From the NCBI GenBank assembly GCA_050946935.1, contig JBMNVR010000001.1, positions 424,261 through 488,260 of the forward strand: a stretch of 64,000 nt of DNA, given 5' to 3'. The notes beneath the pieces were generated by a model. That model searched no databases. It saw only the letters and a list, made by a program, of their open reading frames with translations, and was not told the DNA's origin. The DNA is from UQRS01 sp050946935. Lineage in GTDB: Bacteria > Bacillota > Clostridia > Oscillospirales > Acutalibacteraceae. How positions within the stretch are numbered: the first letter of the stretch is position 1; each line of letters opens with the position of its first letter. Below are positions 28,621 through 37,640 of the stretch, piece after piece. The position numbers and the translations under genes are program-made.

Positions 28621-30741
28621 ATGATCCGCATTATCAAAAAAGACGGCACGCTGGAGGAATACAATGTCCAAAAGGTGGTCACCGCCGTCAACAAATCGGC
28701 CGCCCGCGCCCTCATCCTCTTTACAGAGGAGGAGATCGGCAAAATCTGCGACTTTGTCGACGGCAAGGTGCAGAGCATGGGCAAGGATTTGATTCCCATC
28801 GCCGAAATGCACAACGTGGTCGAGGGGGCGCTTGACCTCGTCAATCCCAAGGTGGCCAAGAGCTATCGGGACTACCGCAATTATAAGCAGGACTTTGTCC
28901 ATATGCTGGACGAGGTGTATAAAAAGAGCCAGGCCATCATGTACATCGGAGATAAGGAAAATTCCAATTCCGATTCGGCGCTGGTCTCGACCAAGCGGTC
29001 GCTGATCTTCAACCAGCTCAACAAGGAGCTGTACCAGAAGTTTTTCATGACGGTCGAGGAATTGCAGGCCTGCCGCGACGGATATATCTATGTTCACGAC
29101 ATGTCGGCCCGCCGGGATACCATGAACTGCTGCCTCTTCGATGTGCAGAGCGTGCTGAAGGACGGGTTTGAGATGGGCAACCTCTGGTATAACGAGCCGA
29201 AAAGCCTCGACGTCGCGTTTGACGTGATCGGGGACATCGTGCTTTCGGCCGCCAGCCAGCAGTACGGCGGCTTCACCGTGCCGGAGGTGGACAAAATCCT
29301 GGCGCCCTATGCCGAAAAGACCTTCGAGCGGCAGCGCGACCGCTACCTGTCGATGGGCCTCCCGCAGGAGAAGGCGGAGGCCGAGGCTATCCGGGACGTC
29401 CGGAACGATTTCCACCAGGGCTTCCAGGGGTGGGAGTACAAATTCAACACGGTTGCTTCCAGCCGGGGAGATTATCCCTTTATTACCATGACGGTCGGGC
29501 TGGGAACCGGGCGCTTCTCCAAAATGGCGACCAAGATCATGCTTGGGGTCCGCAAGGGCGGCCAGGGAAAAAAGTGGTGCAAGAAGCCGGTGCTCTTCCC
29601 CAAGATCGTCTTTTTGTACGATGAAAACCTGCATGGTGAGGGAAAACCCCTCTACGACGTGTTTGAGGCGGGGGTCGAGTGCTCGGCCAAGACCATGTAT
29701 CCCGACTGGCTCTCTTTGACCGGCGAGGGCTATGTGGCCGAGATGTATAAAAAATACGGCCGGGTGGTCTCTCCCATGGGGTGCCGGGCGTTTCTTTCCC
29801 CCTGGTACGAGCGGGGCGGTATGAAGCCGGCAGACGAGGCGGACAAGCCGGTTTTTGTCGGCCGGTTCAATATCGGTGCGGTCAGTCTGCATCTGCCGAT
29901 GATCTATGCCAAGGCACAGAAGGAGAGCCGCGATTTTTACGAGGTGCTGGATTATTACCTCAACCTGATCCGCCGACTGCATATCCGGACGTATGAGTAT
30001 CTGGGCGAGATGCGCGCCTCCACCAACCCGCTTGCCTACTGCGAGGGCGGGTTCTATGGCGGTCATCTCGGCATTCATGATAAGATCAAGCCGCTGCTGA
30101 AAACGGCGACCGCCTCCTTCGGCATCACGGCGCTCAATGAGCTGCAGCAGCTTTACAACCGCAAGTCTCTGGTCGAGGACGGCGCTTTCGCGCTGGAGGT
30201 TATGCGTTTTATCAACAAGCGCGTGGCCGAGTTTAAAGAGGAGGATGGTAATCTCTATGCCCTGTACGGCACGCCGGCTGAAAATCTCTGCGGCCTGCAG
30301 GTCAAGCAGTTCCGGGCCAAATACGGCATCATCCCCAACGTCTCCGACCGGGAGTATGTCAGCAACTCCTTCCACTGCCATGTGTCGGAGGATATCTCTC
30401 CCATCCGCAAGCAAGATCTGGAAAAACGGTTCTGGGATCTGATGAACGGCGGCAAGATTCAGTATGTCAAATATCCCATCGACTACAACACAGAGGCGGT
30501 CAAAACCCTGGTTGAACGGGCGATGAGGATGGGCTTTTATGAGGGGGTCAATCTTTCCCTCGCCTATTGCGACGACTGCGGCCATCAGGAGTTGGAGATG
30601 GATGTCTGCCCCAAATGCGGCAGCAAAAATCTGACCAAGATCGAGCGGATGAACGGCTATCTCTCCTATTCAAGGGTCAAAGGGGACACCCGCCTCAATG
30701 ACGCCAAGATGGCCGAAATCGCGGATAGGAGAAGTATGTAA
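28621..30741 (+). CDS. nrdD: Anaerobic ribonucleoside-triphosphate reductase
   Basis: 706 residues from ATG 28621 (AAAGGG 9 bases upstream). Glycyl-radical enzyme that makes dNTPs without oxygen. N-terminal ATP-cone (IRIIKKDGTLEEYNVQKVV), the catalytic barrel, then the C-terminal zinc site (CDDC and CPKCGS) and the glycyl-radical loop RMNGYLSYSR. Overlaps nrdG by one base. Expected control by NrdR through the boxes at 28559-28606. Confidence 0.97.
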   Translation: MIRIIKKDGTLEEYNVQKVVTAVNKSAARALILFTEEEIGKICDFVDGKVQSMGKDLIPIAEMHNVVEGALDLVNPKVAKSYRDYRNYKQDFVHMLDEVYKKSQAIMYIGDKENSNSDSALVSTKRSLIFNQLNKELYQKFFMTVEELQACRDGYIYVHDMSARRDTMNCCLFDVQSVLKDGFEMGNLWYNEPKSLDVAFDVIGDIVLSAASQQYGGFTVPEVDKILAPYAEKTFERQRDRYLSMGLPQEKAEAEAIRDVRNDFHQGFQGWEYKFNTVASSRGDYPFITMTVGLGTGRFSKMATKIMLGVRKGGQGKKWCKKPVLFPKIVFLYDENLHGEGKPLYDVFEAGVECSAKTMYPDWLSLTGEGYVAEMYKKYGRVVSPMGCRAFLSPWYERGGMKPADEADKPVFVGRFNIGAVSLHLPMIYAKAQKESRDFYEVLDYYLNLIRRLHIRTYEYLGEMRASTNPLAYCEGGFYGGHLGIHDKIKPLLKTATASFGITALNELQQLYNRKSLVEDGAFALEVMRFINKRVAEFKEEDGNLYALYGTPAENLCGLQVKQFRAKYGIIPNVSDREYVSNSFHCHVSEDISPIRKQDLEKRFWDLMNGGKIQYVKYPIDYNTEAVKTLVERAMRMGFYEGVNLSLAYCDDCGHQELEMDVCPKCGSKNLTKIERMNGYLSYSRVKGDTRLNDAKMAEIADRRSM

Positions 30742-31229
30742 TGCGGTATCATAATATCACAACCGACGATATGCTCAACGGGGACGGCCTTCGGACCGTC
30801 CTCTGGGTGGCCGGCTGCACCCATGGCTGCGAGGGGTGTCAGAACCCCGTAACCTGGGATCTCCACGGCGGCCTCCCCTTTGACGCCGAGGCGGAGAAAG
30901 AGCTGTTTGCCGACCTTTCCCGCGACTACATATCCGGGATCACCTTCAGCGGGGGCGATCCGCTGCACCCCGACAACCGGGAGGAGGTCGGCCGCCTGAT
31001 GCAAAAGGCAAAGGCCGAATTTCCGGACAAGACGGTATGGTGCTACACCGGCTTTTTGTTTGAGGAGGTGTGGAACCTCCCCCTGATGCAGTATGTAGAC
31101 GTGCTGGTCGACGGCCGGTTTGAAAAGGCGCTGCTCGACCCGAAGCTGTTCTGGAAGGGCAGCTCCAACCAGCGGGTAATCGACGTGCCCAAAAGCCTTG
31201 CCTCGGGCGAAGTCGTACTGCACGCCTGA
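30741..31229 (+). CDS. nrdG: Anaerobic ribonucleotide reductase activating protein
   Basis: 162 residues. Radical SAM enzyme that generates the glycyl radical on NrdD. The cluster motif C-x3-C-x2-C is in GCTHGCEGCQNP, followed by GITFSGGDPLHP (the GGE-like SAM site). Start overlaps the nrdD stop (taATG), so the two are coupled. Confidence 0.96.
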   Translation: MRYHNITTDDMLNGDGLRTVLWVAGCTHGCEGCQNPVTWDLHGGLPFDAEAEKELFADLSRDYISGITFSGGDPLHPDNREEVGRLMQKAKAEFPDKTVWCYTGFLFEEVWNLPLMQYVDVLVDGRFEKALLDPKLFWKGSSNQRVIDVPKSLASGEVVLHA

Positions 31230-31273
31230 CATCGGGTGCTGCGCGGCAGCTTACAACAGAAAGGAAACGGTTT

Positions 31274-31768
31274 ATGAAACGGATTGCAAAATTTGAAAAG
31301 GTCTCCTTTGCACGGTTTGCCGCCGACTATGACCTCGGCGGCGACGCGGCGGAGGTTTATACGGCGCTCCGGCTGCCGCAGCGGGCGACCGCCGGCTCGG
31401 CCGGGTATGATTTCTACAGCCCGGTGGCGTTGACCCTTTCCCCGGGGGAGACGGTCAAAATCCCCACCGGCGTTCGGGTGAAAATTGAAACGGGCTGGGT
31501 CCTCCAGCTCTATCCCCGCAGCGGGCTGGGATTCAAGTATCGGTTACAGCTCAACAACACGGTTGGCATTATCGACAGCGACTACTACAACTCGGATAAT
31601 GAGGGGCACATTTTCATCAAGCTTACCAACGATTCCAACGAGGGAAAGACCCTTACTCTCCAGCCGGGGGAGGGGTTCGCGCAGGGAATTTTTATCGAGT
31701 ACGGCGTCACGGTTGACGATGCGGCCGACGGGGTGCGCAACGGCGGCTTTGGCAGCACGACAAAATAG
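31274..31768 (+). CDS. dut: dUTP diphosphatase
   Basis: 164 residues. Hydrolyses dUTP to dUMP, preventing uracil incorporation and supplying dTMP synthesis. The trimeric dUTPase motifs are in order: AGYDFYS, PRSGLGFKY, NNTVGIIDSDYY, GEGFAQGIF and the C-terminal RNGGFGST phosphate-binding arm. Motif III has DSDYYNSDNEG, with a small insertion. AAAGGAAA precedes ATG 31274, and the position behind nrdDG suggests a nucleotide operon. Confidence 0.9.
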   Translation: MKRIAKFEKVSFARFAADYDLGGDAAEVYTALRLPQRATAGSAGYDFYSPVALTLSPGETVKIPTGVRVKIETGWVLQLYPRSGLGFKYRLQLNNTVGIIDSDYYNSDNEGHIFIKLTNDSNEGKTLTLQPGEGFAQGIFIEYGVTVDDAADGVRNGGFGSTTK

Positions 31769-32273
31769 ATCGGGAAAGCCGGCCGGCCTCTGGAACACGG
31801 TCGGGGTGTCCGGGAGTTACGGTGCAAGGGCCTCTCATCAGAAAAAGCGGCTGACGCCATAAGTTTTCTCCGGCCGTTGGAGAGAGGATTTTTTCGTATT
31901 TATGTAGAGATGATATGATCCCGATTCCTTCCCCTCGATATATCCACGCCTGCAGTTTTTTTGAGGCTGGAAGGAGCATCCGGCTTTGTTGTCTCTGTTA
32001 CCGGGCGGTGTCGCCGGGGAGGATATTCTCCCCACCGTTTTTCGTTCGCCCGGAAGCGCGCTGCTTTTGCACATCGAGGTTTGGCTTTTGCGGAAAACGG
32101 AAAATACAGATTCCTCGCAGGCGTCTCATCGTACGGCGCACACATGATTTGTTTGTCTAAAAAAATCGCTCTTTGTACCATGCAATCCCTGATATGACGG
32201 GTTTGTGGCTTGATGTGGCAATATGCGACCTATTATAATATCGCAAATATTAAAATATCCGGGGTGTTTTTAT
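31769..32273. other. Intergenic region dut to surface esterase
   Basis: 505 bp with no supported gene. A short TCTCC/GGAGA hairpin followed by T-rich sequence near 31870-31895 may end the nrd operon. The 3' part is AT-rich and probably carries the esterase promoter. I recognise no riboswitch. Confidence 0.45.
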
Positions 32274-34292
32274 ATGTTTCGTAAATTTACTGTTTTGACG
32301 ATTTGTTTTCTGTGCGTGGCCTTGCTGCTTTCCAGCGTTGCCTTTGCCGTCGAAAAAACGGAGGATTCTGTGCCGGCGGCGACTGCGATGAAAACGGCGC
32401 CGGTCTATCATACGCCGGACAGGGCGGTCGATATTTATCAGGCGTTTGAGGCGCGCAGTTTCACCGCGTCGGACAACACAACGCTTCAATACCGTATTTT
32501 TATTCCGGACGGATATACACCGGAGGCGGACTATCCTCTTATGTTGATTTTGCATGGGGCCGGCGAGCGTGGAAATGACAATAGCGCGCAGATGCGCAAC
32601 GCCGTTCAGAATCTTTTCAACGATTTGACATCCCCGATATACGGCTCGATTGTGGTCTGTCCACAGTGCCCCGATAACAATCAGTGGGTGGACACGCCCT
32701 GGTCGAACGGTAACTATTCGATTGCCAATGTGCCGGAATCCAACGAGCTGAAGGCTGTGCTGGAGATTTTAGACAGCGTCAAGGCGGAATATGCGGTAGA
32801 TGAAAGCCGCGTGTACGGTATGGGCTTGTCTATGGGCGGCTTCGGCATATGGGATCTGATGATGCGCCACCCCGATGTTTTGACGGCGGGCGTTCCGCTC
32901 TGCGGTGGCGCCGATGCGTCTTGTGCACAGCGGCTTGTGGATAAGCCGATCTGGACCATCCACGGCGACGCGGATGGCATCGTGCCGGTCAGCGGTACCC
33001 GCGCCATGGTGCAGGCGATTCAGTCGGCTGGCGGCGACTCGATTGTTTATGAGGAACTGAAAGGTTACGGGCACAACGTATGGGATTACGGTTCGACCAG
33101 AGAGGGACTGATGAACTGGCTTTTTGCGCAGATTTCCCCCTGCGAAACGCATACCGATCAATATATCGACAACGGTGACGGAACGCACCGTCATACCTGC
33201 TCGGTGTGCGGAACCGTGATTGCTAAGTCGCAGGCGCATACCGGCGTCGATGACGGAGATTGCACAACCGCGCTTACCTGTGTCTGCGGCGCCGTTTTGA
33301 CCGCGGCCAAGTCCCATGATTTCACCGGTGCATTCGAATCGGACGAGACCGGACACTGGCAGGTCTGCGCCAATGAAAACTGCACTGCCGTCGGTGCCAA
33401 ACAGGAGCATACGGGCGGTGAGGCAACCTATTTTGACAAGGCAATCTGCACCGTCTGTGGAAGGGCGTACGGCGACACTCTCGTGGACAAAACGGCTCCT
33501 GCGGGAAAGATGGAGTGCGGGAAAACATCCCTGATCGGCACCGGAGGCGAATTGTTCTTTCAGGAATCCCTGCTCGTATCTCTTTCGGCCTCTGACACCG
33601 AAAGTGGCGTGGATACAATAGAGTATTTTGTTTCGAACGATCAGCCGGAAGCACCCGACGACATTTCCTCGTGGACGGCGTATACTGCTCCCTTCAGTCT
33701 GAACCAGAGCGGAAGATATGTGCTCTATGCACGGCTTACCGATAAGGCCGGAAATTCCGCAGTGATTCATTCCGATGCGATCGTGCTGGATGACACCGCT
33801 CCCGTGATTTCCGGTGTTGAAGATGGAAAATCTTATTGTGACGCTGTCAGTGTAGAGATTGCGGACGATTATCTGGATACCGTAACGCTGGACGGCAACC
33901 CTGTTACCCTTACAAACGGTCGAATCACGTTGTCTTACGCGCAGAGAGCGCAAACGCTCGTCGCCACGGATAAGGCGGGCAATTCAACCACTGTGAAAAC
34001 GACCGTCCACAACGGTCACGTCTGGGATGCGGGCACGGTGATCGCCGCAGCCACCACTGAAAAAGAGGGACAGATTGAGCATGTCTGTGCGCATTGCGGC
34101 CGCACTGAGCTGAAAACCATTCCGAAGATATCGGATGCCGGCGCGGACAGCGGTCGGACGCCGTCAGTTGCCGAAAACATCTATCCCAAAACGGGAGATA
34201 CCCATCTTCTCCTGCCGTGGATGACTGCTGCGTTGGCGTCCGCCGGTATATTGGCTCTGATGGTTGTCAAAAAGAAAAAAGAGGACGCTTAA
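32274..34292 (+). CDS. Cell-wall-anchored alpha/beta-hydrolase (esterase) with Cys-rich and Ig-like repeats
   Basis: 672 residues from ATG 32274 (GGGGTG 9 bases upstream). Signal peptide, then a PHB-depolymerase/feruloyl-esterase-like alpha/beta hydrolase (MLILHGAGERG): nucleophile Ser186 in GLSMGG, acid near Asp232 in IHGDAD, His267 in GYGHNVWD. Then two CxxC modules of the type HTCSVCGT and ALTCVCGA, a third with CTVCGRAYGD, two Ig-like domains, and a sorting signal: PKTGD (Pro638), hydrophobic helix, KKKKEDA. Hence likely sortase-linked to peptidoglycan. Probably de-esterifies plant polysaccharides. Confidence 0.85.
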   Translation: MFRKFTVLTICFLCVALLLSSVAFAVEKTEDSVPAATAMKTAPVYHTPDRAVDIYQAFEARSFTASDNTTLQYRIFIPDGYTPEADYPLMLILHGAGERGNDNSAQMRNAVQNLFNDLTSPIYGSIVVCPQCPDNNQWVDTPWSNGNYSIANVPESNELKAVLEILDSVKAEYAVDESRVYGMGLSMGGFGIWDLMMRHPDVLTAGVPLCGGADASCAQRLVDKPIWTIHGDADGIVPVSGTRAMVQAIQSAGGDSIVYEELKGYGHNVWDYGSTREGLMNWLFAQISPCETHTDQYIDNGDGTHRHTCSVCGTVIAKSQAHTGVDDGDCTTALTCVCGAVLTAAKSHDFTGAFESDETGHWQVCANENCTAVGAKQEHTGGEATYFDKAICTVCGRAYGDTLVDKTAPAGKMECGKTSLIGTGGELFFQESLLVSLSASDTESGVDTIEYFVSNDQPEAPDDISSWTAYTAPFSLNQSGRYVLYARLTDKAGNSAVIHSDAIVLDDTAPVISGVEDGKSYCDAVSVEIADDYLDTVTLDGNPVTLTNGRITLSYAQRAQTLVATDKAGNSTTVKTTVHNGHVWDAGTVIAAATTEKEGQIEHVCAHCGRTELKTIPKISDAGADSGRTPSVAENIYPKTGDTHLLLPWMTAALASAGILALMVVKKKKEDA

Positions 34293-34303
34293 AACCAGAT
34301 TTT

Positions 34304-34345
34304 AAGCAACAGGCCGGCTCTTTCCGAAATGCCGGCCTGTTGCTT
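34304..34345 (+). terminator. Strong hairpin after the surface esterase
   Basis: Perfect 15-bp stem (34304-34318/34331-34345; arms AAGCAACAGGCCGGC and complement), 12-nt loop. Weak T-tract, so it may act with the next hairpin. Confidence 0.65.
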
Positions 34346-34506
34346 TGCGATATATAAGAGACCGCTCGTCGCTTGGGTGCATTGGGACAGAAGGTTTTGC
34401 TCGCTGTACTGCCTCATATGCTTCGGCTTAAAGGCCGTACCTCCCTGTGTTTTGTGATTTGACCACGGCGGAAAGCGGGGCGTTATTTATTGTTCAAACG
34501 GGATGT

Positions 34507-34548
34507 AAAAGAGGTGCGTACCATCCAAAATGGCCGCACCTCTTTTTT
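34507..34548. terminator. Bidirectional terminator after metI
   Basis: AAAAGAGGTGCG (34507-34518) pairs with CGCACCTCTTTT (34535-34546) with an inner CCAT/ATGG, T-run on the right and A-run on the left. It can terminate the metQNI transcript coming from the right. Confidence 0.85.
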
Positions 34549-34561
34549 ATACGTGTTGTTT

Positions 34562-35272
34562 TTAAGCCTTGTTTTTCAGCCGCTTGTCCGATTTGACCGA
34601 GAGGCGGGTACCGACGCTCTGGAAAATCTGTACCAGAACGATCAGCAGAATCACGGCCAGCAGCATGACCAGGTACTTGTATCGGTAATAGCCGTAGTTG
34701 ATCGCGATTTTGCCGAGGCCGCCGCCCCCGATGATGCCGCTCATGGCCGAATAGCCGAGAATGGTTGTGATGGCGATGGTCGCGTTGGAGATCAGGGAGG
34801 GGATGCTTTCCGGAATCATGACCTTGCAGATGATCTGCAGGGGAGAAGCACCCATGCTCTGCGCCGCTTCGATGATGTTGGGGCTGACCTCCCGCAGGCT
34901 GCCCTCAACCAGCCGTGCCACAAAGGGGAAAGCGGCGATGACCAGCGGTACGATGGAGGCCGGGGTACCCACCGCCGTTCCGACAATCAGCCTCGTCAGC
35001 GGGAAGACCATGATCATCAGGATCAGGAACGGTACCGACCGCAGCAGGTTGATGACGACGTTGAGCAGATGCATCAGCCATCCCGGCAGCGGCCGCACGC
35101 CGCCCTTCTCTCCTGTCACCAGCAGAACGCCGAGCGGCAACCCGAGCACAATGGCAAAAGCGGTTGCCAGCAGGGTGACGTAAACCGTCTCCCAAACGGC
35201 GAGGGGAAATTCATTTTTGAAAATTTGCAGCGCCTCCTCCAGCACTTCGGAAGAAAACAGCTTGTTAAACAT
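34562..35272 (-). CDS. metI: Methionine ABC transporter permease MetI
   Basis: 236 residues from ATG 35272 (GAGGAGGTG upstream); a longer in-frame extension has no similarity. Five or so membrane helices; the EAA coupling loop reads EAAQSMGASPLQIICKVMIP. Ends with SDKRLKNKA. Start overlaps the metN stop by 8 bases, consistent with the metQ-metN-metI operon. Confidence 0.94.
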   Translation of the reverse strand: MFNKLFSSEVLEEALQIFKNEFPLAVWETVYVTLLATAFAIVLGLPLGVLLVTGEKGGVRPLPGWLMHLLNVVINLLRSVPFLILMIMVFPLTRLIVGTAVGTPASIVPLVIAAFPFVARLVEGSLREVSPNIIEAAQSMGASPLQIICKVMIPESIPSLISNATIAITTILGYSAMSGIIGGGGLGKIAINYGYYRYKYLVMLLAVILLIVLVQIFQSVGTRLSVKSDKRLKNKA

Positions 35273-36275
35273 TGTCCCGCACCTCCTCTGCGACGACGTC
35301 CGGCATCGTTTGCAGATACCGGATGGCCTCCTGCGCCTGGGTCGTCCCACCCGGCAGGCCGAGCAGCATATTGCCGTAGACCTTATCCCCGACGCATTTG
35401 GTCGAGGCGGCCAGGATGTTGGCGGCGATGTTTTTGTCGATCGCCATCTGGGTGATCAGCGGCCGTCCGGCCGCCAGCGCCCCGTTGAAAACCACGCGGA
35501 TGCGGCGCTCTCCTTCGGGACAGGGAAGCAGGTCGCTCGCCCCGTCGGGGAAAACCAGCCGCCGGGCCGCGTCGGATTTGGGCGCGGAGAAAACCTTGTC
35601 GACCGGCCCCTCTTCCACCACTTGACCGTCGTCCAAAATGGCGACGTGGGTGCAGATTTCCTCCACCACGCGCATCTGGTGGGTAATGATGACCACCGTG
35701 ATGCCGAGCTTTCGGTTGATCTCCCGGATCAGTTCAAGAATGGAATGGGTCGTCCCCGGATCAAGGGCGCTGGTTGCCTCGTCGCAGAGGAGAACCTTCG
35801 GGTTGGTCGCCAGCGCGCGGGCGATGGCGACCCGCTGCTGCTGTCCGCCCGAAAGCTGGGCCGGATAGGCGCCCGCCTTGTCGGGGAGGCCGACCGTCTC
35901 CAGCAGTTCCATGGCTCTTTTTCTGGCCTGCACCTTTCCGATGCCGGCAAGCTCCATTGGAAAGCATATGTTACGCAAACAGGTGCGCTGCATCAGGAGG
36001 TTGAACCCCTGAAAGATCATCGAAATTTCCCGCCGGACGGCGCGCAAACCCGATTCCGACAGGGTTTGCAGATCACAGCCGTCGATCGTGACGCTGCCTT
36101 CGGTCGGGCGTTCCAGCATGTTGATGCAGCGGACAAGGGTTGATTTTCCCGCGCCGCTCATACCGATGATGCCGTAAATTTCTCCGTCGCCGATGGTCAG
36201 GGTAACGTCCCGCAGTGCGTCGACCCGTCCGTCGGTCGTCTGGAAGGATTTGGAAAGATTCCGGATTTCAATCAT
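35265..36275 (-). CDS. metN: Methionine ABC transporter ATP-binding protein MetN
   Basis: 336 residues. Walker A GMSGAGKST, signature LSGGQQQRVAIARAL, Walker B VLLCDEATSALDP. The C-terminal NIL (ACT-like) domain follows (RIRVVFNGALAAGRPLI through LPGGTTQAQEAIRYLQ), which in known MetN proteins binds methionine and inhibits transport. So the importer should be feedback-inhibited. 69 bp after metQ. Confidence 0.96.
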   Translation of the reverse strand: MIEIRNLSKSFQTTDGRVDALRDVTLTIGDGEIYGIIGMSGAGKSTLVRCINMLERPTEGSVTIDGCDLQTLSESGLRAVRREISMIFQGFNLLMQRTCLRNICFPMELAGIGKVQARKRAMELLETVGLPDKAGAYPAQLSGGQQQRVAIARALATNPKVLLCDEATSALDPGTTHSILELIREINRKLGITVVIITHQMRVVEEICTHVAILDDGQVVEEGPVDKVFSAPKSDAARRLVFPDGASDLLPCPEGERRIRVVFNGALAAGRPLITQMAIDKNIAANILAASTKCVGDKVYGNMLLGLPGGTTQAQEAIRYLQTMPDVVAEEVRDNV

Positions 36276-36344
36276 ACAAAAACCTCCGCACAGGAGAATA
36301 CGCCGGTTGCCCTGACGGCCGCCGGCGTATTCGGTTGTTATCCC

Positions 36345-37199
36345 TTACTTCTTGATCGCATCGAGGCTGGTCTGCTTGCCGCCGTAGACCCCGATCGGCT
36401 CGACATGGATCGCGCCGGCGGAAACAATGTGGGTGCCGTTTTCCGCGTTGAAATCATCCAGATACGGGGTGTGCTGGAAGTAGTTGGCATCTACCTCTCC
36501 GCTTTCGACCACGTTGTTCGGCTGGACATAGTCGGTGTATTCGATCACCTTCAGGGTGATCTCCTTCTCAGCGAGAATTTCTTTCGCAACGGCCAGAATT
36601 TCAGCGTGCGGAGTCGGAGAGGCAGCTACCGAAACGGTCGTTCCGGCCAGTGCGGCGTAATCAACCGAAGCGTCGAAGCCGTCGCCGGGGTTCTCGACCA
36701 CGCTGACGACCGCGCCGTCATATTCGCCCGAGATAAAGTCCGCGACCTTTTTACTTTCGAGGGCGGCGACCAGCGCCTTGATTTTATCGGTGTTTTCCGC
36801 GCCCTCCTTCACGGCGAGGATGTTGCCGTAGGCCGAGGACGACCCTTCAATCGCCAGAGAATCTTTCACCGGGTTCAGATCGGCTGAAATGGCATAGTTG
36901 GAATTGATAACGGCATAGTCGACATCCTGCAATACGTTGGGAAGCTGAGCGGCCTCAACCTCTTTAAAAGTGAGGTTGTAGGGATTTTCGGCGATGTCCT
37001 GAATGGTGGCGGTGATGCCGGCGCCGTCTTTCAGCTTGATGTAGCCTTGATCCTCCAGCAAAAGGAGGGCGCGGGCCTCGTTGGTGGTGTCGTTCGGAAC
37101 GGCGACGGTCAGTCCGTCAGAGCCGCCGCAGGCGGCAAGGGAAGCGGTCGCGCCCAGCGCGAGGATAAGGGTCAGAACAACGGCAAAAATTTTTTTCAT
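36345..37199 (-). CDS. metQ: MetQ/NlpA-family methionine-binding lipoprotein, apparently circularly permuted
   Basis: 284 residues from ATG 37199 (AAGGAG 9 bases upstream). Signal peptide with lipobox LAAC (Cys24). All MetQ motifs are present but in swapped order. Residues 30-165 carry what is normally the C-terminal half (VAVPNDTTNEARALLLL, FKEVEAAQLP, AVINSNYA, EYDGAVV). After a linker, residues 187-284 carry what is normally the N-terminal half (SVAASPTPHAEIL, EYTDYVQPN, VDANYFQHTPYL, GAIHVEPIGVY, ending SLDAIKK). This is a clean circular permutation with no missing segment, so the protein is probably functional. Followed by metN and metI. Confidence 0.93.
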   Translation of the reverse strand: MKKIFAVVLTLILALGATASLAACGGSDGLTVAVPNDTTNEARALLLLEDQGYIKLKDGAGITATIQDIAENPYNLTFKEVEAAQLPNVLQDVDYAVINSNYAISADLNPVKDSLAIEGSSSAYGNILAVKEGAENTDKIKALVAALESKKVADFISGEYDGAVVSVVENPGDGFDASVDYAALAGTTVSVAASPTPHAEILAVAKEILAEKEITLKVIEYTDYVQPNNVVESGEVDANYFQHTPYLDDFNAENGTHIVSAGAIHVEPIGVYGGKQTSLDAIKK

Positions 37200-37205
37200 G
37201 ATCAT

Positions 37206-37423
37206 TTACTCCTTTTTATATGTTTGTGTTTTTGATTTTATAAGGACGGCCGGTTTCCGCCGTCCGGAAGGACTCTGGTCAAAGTATGGCCGGCAAAGGC
37301 CGTTCGTAAGGATTCAAACATTCAGCGGACACATTCGTTGGTTGCGGAGGTTGGCTCGGACAATCTGATAAAAAATAGGTGTATAAAGCATAAAGCGTTT
37401 TCTGACGCTCCTTTCAGCAAAGT
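37206..37423 (-). other. Second part of the metQ leader, between terminator and metQ
   Basis: About 218 bp after the leader terminator. It holds several short hairpins (37244-37250/37259-37265 GGACGGC/GCCGTCC; GGCC/GGCC near 37288-37302) but no S-box/SAM-I core, T-box or other known methionine riboswitch. It may contain a secondary promoter; none is obvious. The ribosome site AAGGAG lies just before metQ. Confidence 0.45.
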
Positions 37424-37454
37424 AAAAAAGGGAGCTTCCGATTGAAGCTCCCTT
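37424..37454 (-). terminator. Intrinsic terminator (possible attenuator) ahead of metQ
   Basis: Minus-strand 11-bp perfect stem AAGGGAGCTTC/GAAGCTCCCTT (37428-37438/37444-37454), 5-nt loop, followed by a T-run. It starts 31 bases after the leader ORF stop, within attenuator distance. Confidence 0.85.
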
Positions 37455-37485
37455 AAAAAACGCAAAATCCGGCTGCGCTGAACGG

Positions 37486-37602
37486 TCAGCCTTTTTTCTG
37501 CATACGGGAAAGCCCATCGGAAACGTTTGCACAGCAAAACATGCACATGCTGAACATGCACATTTCCATCATGGTCATCCCGACAGCGCCAAACGTTTTC
37601 AT
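37486..37602 (-). CDS. Met/Cys-rich 38-residue leader peptide upstream of metQNI
   Basis: Begins at ATG 37602 with an excellent ribosome site (AGGAAGGAG, ~8 bases upstream) and ends at TGA 37486-37488. 38 residues, nine of them Met and four Cys; residues 9-24 read MTMMEMCMFSMCMFCC. It sits between a perfect consensus promoter and an intrinsic terminator, upstream of the methionine importer. The composition suits a ribosome-stalling leader that senses methionine supply. Alternatively it is an independent small metal-binding or membrane peptide. No homologue is known to me. Confidence 0.6.
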   Translation of the reverse strand: MKTFGAVGMTMMEMCMFSMCMFCCANVSDGLSRMQKKG

Positions 37603-37640
37603 AATGGCTTTCTCCTTCCTCTTTTTGTTTTGATGGGGCT

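Noticed and set aside
28561..30585. 674-codon open frame antisense to nrdD
   Set aside because: Composition shadow of a GC-rich gene; no recognisable domain and no start signal.
37314..37532. 72-codon minus-strand frame across the met terminator
   Set aside because: It would be translated through the terminator, in a different frame from the well-supported leader ORF, and has no ribosome site.
37206..37640. SAM-I (S-box) riboswitch or Met T-box before metQ
   Set aside because: I searched the minus strand for the S-box core and the GGTGGTACC T-box core and found neither.
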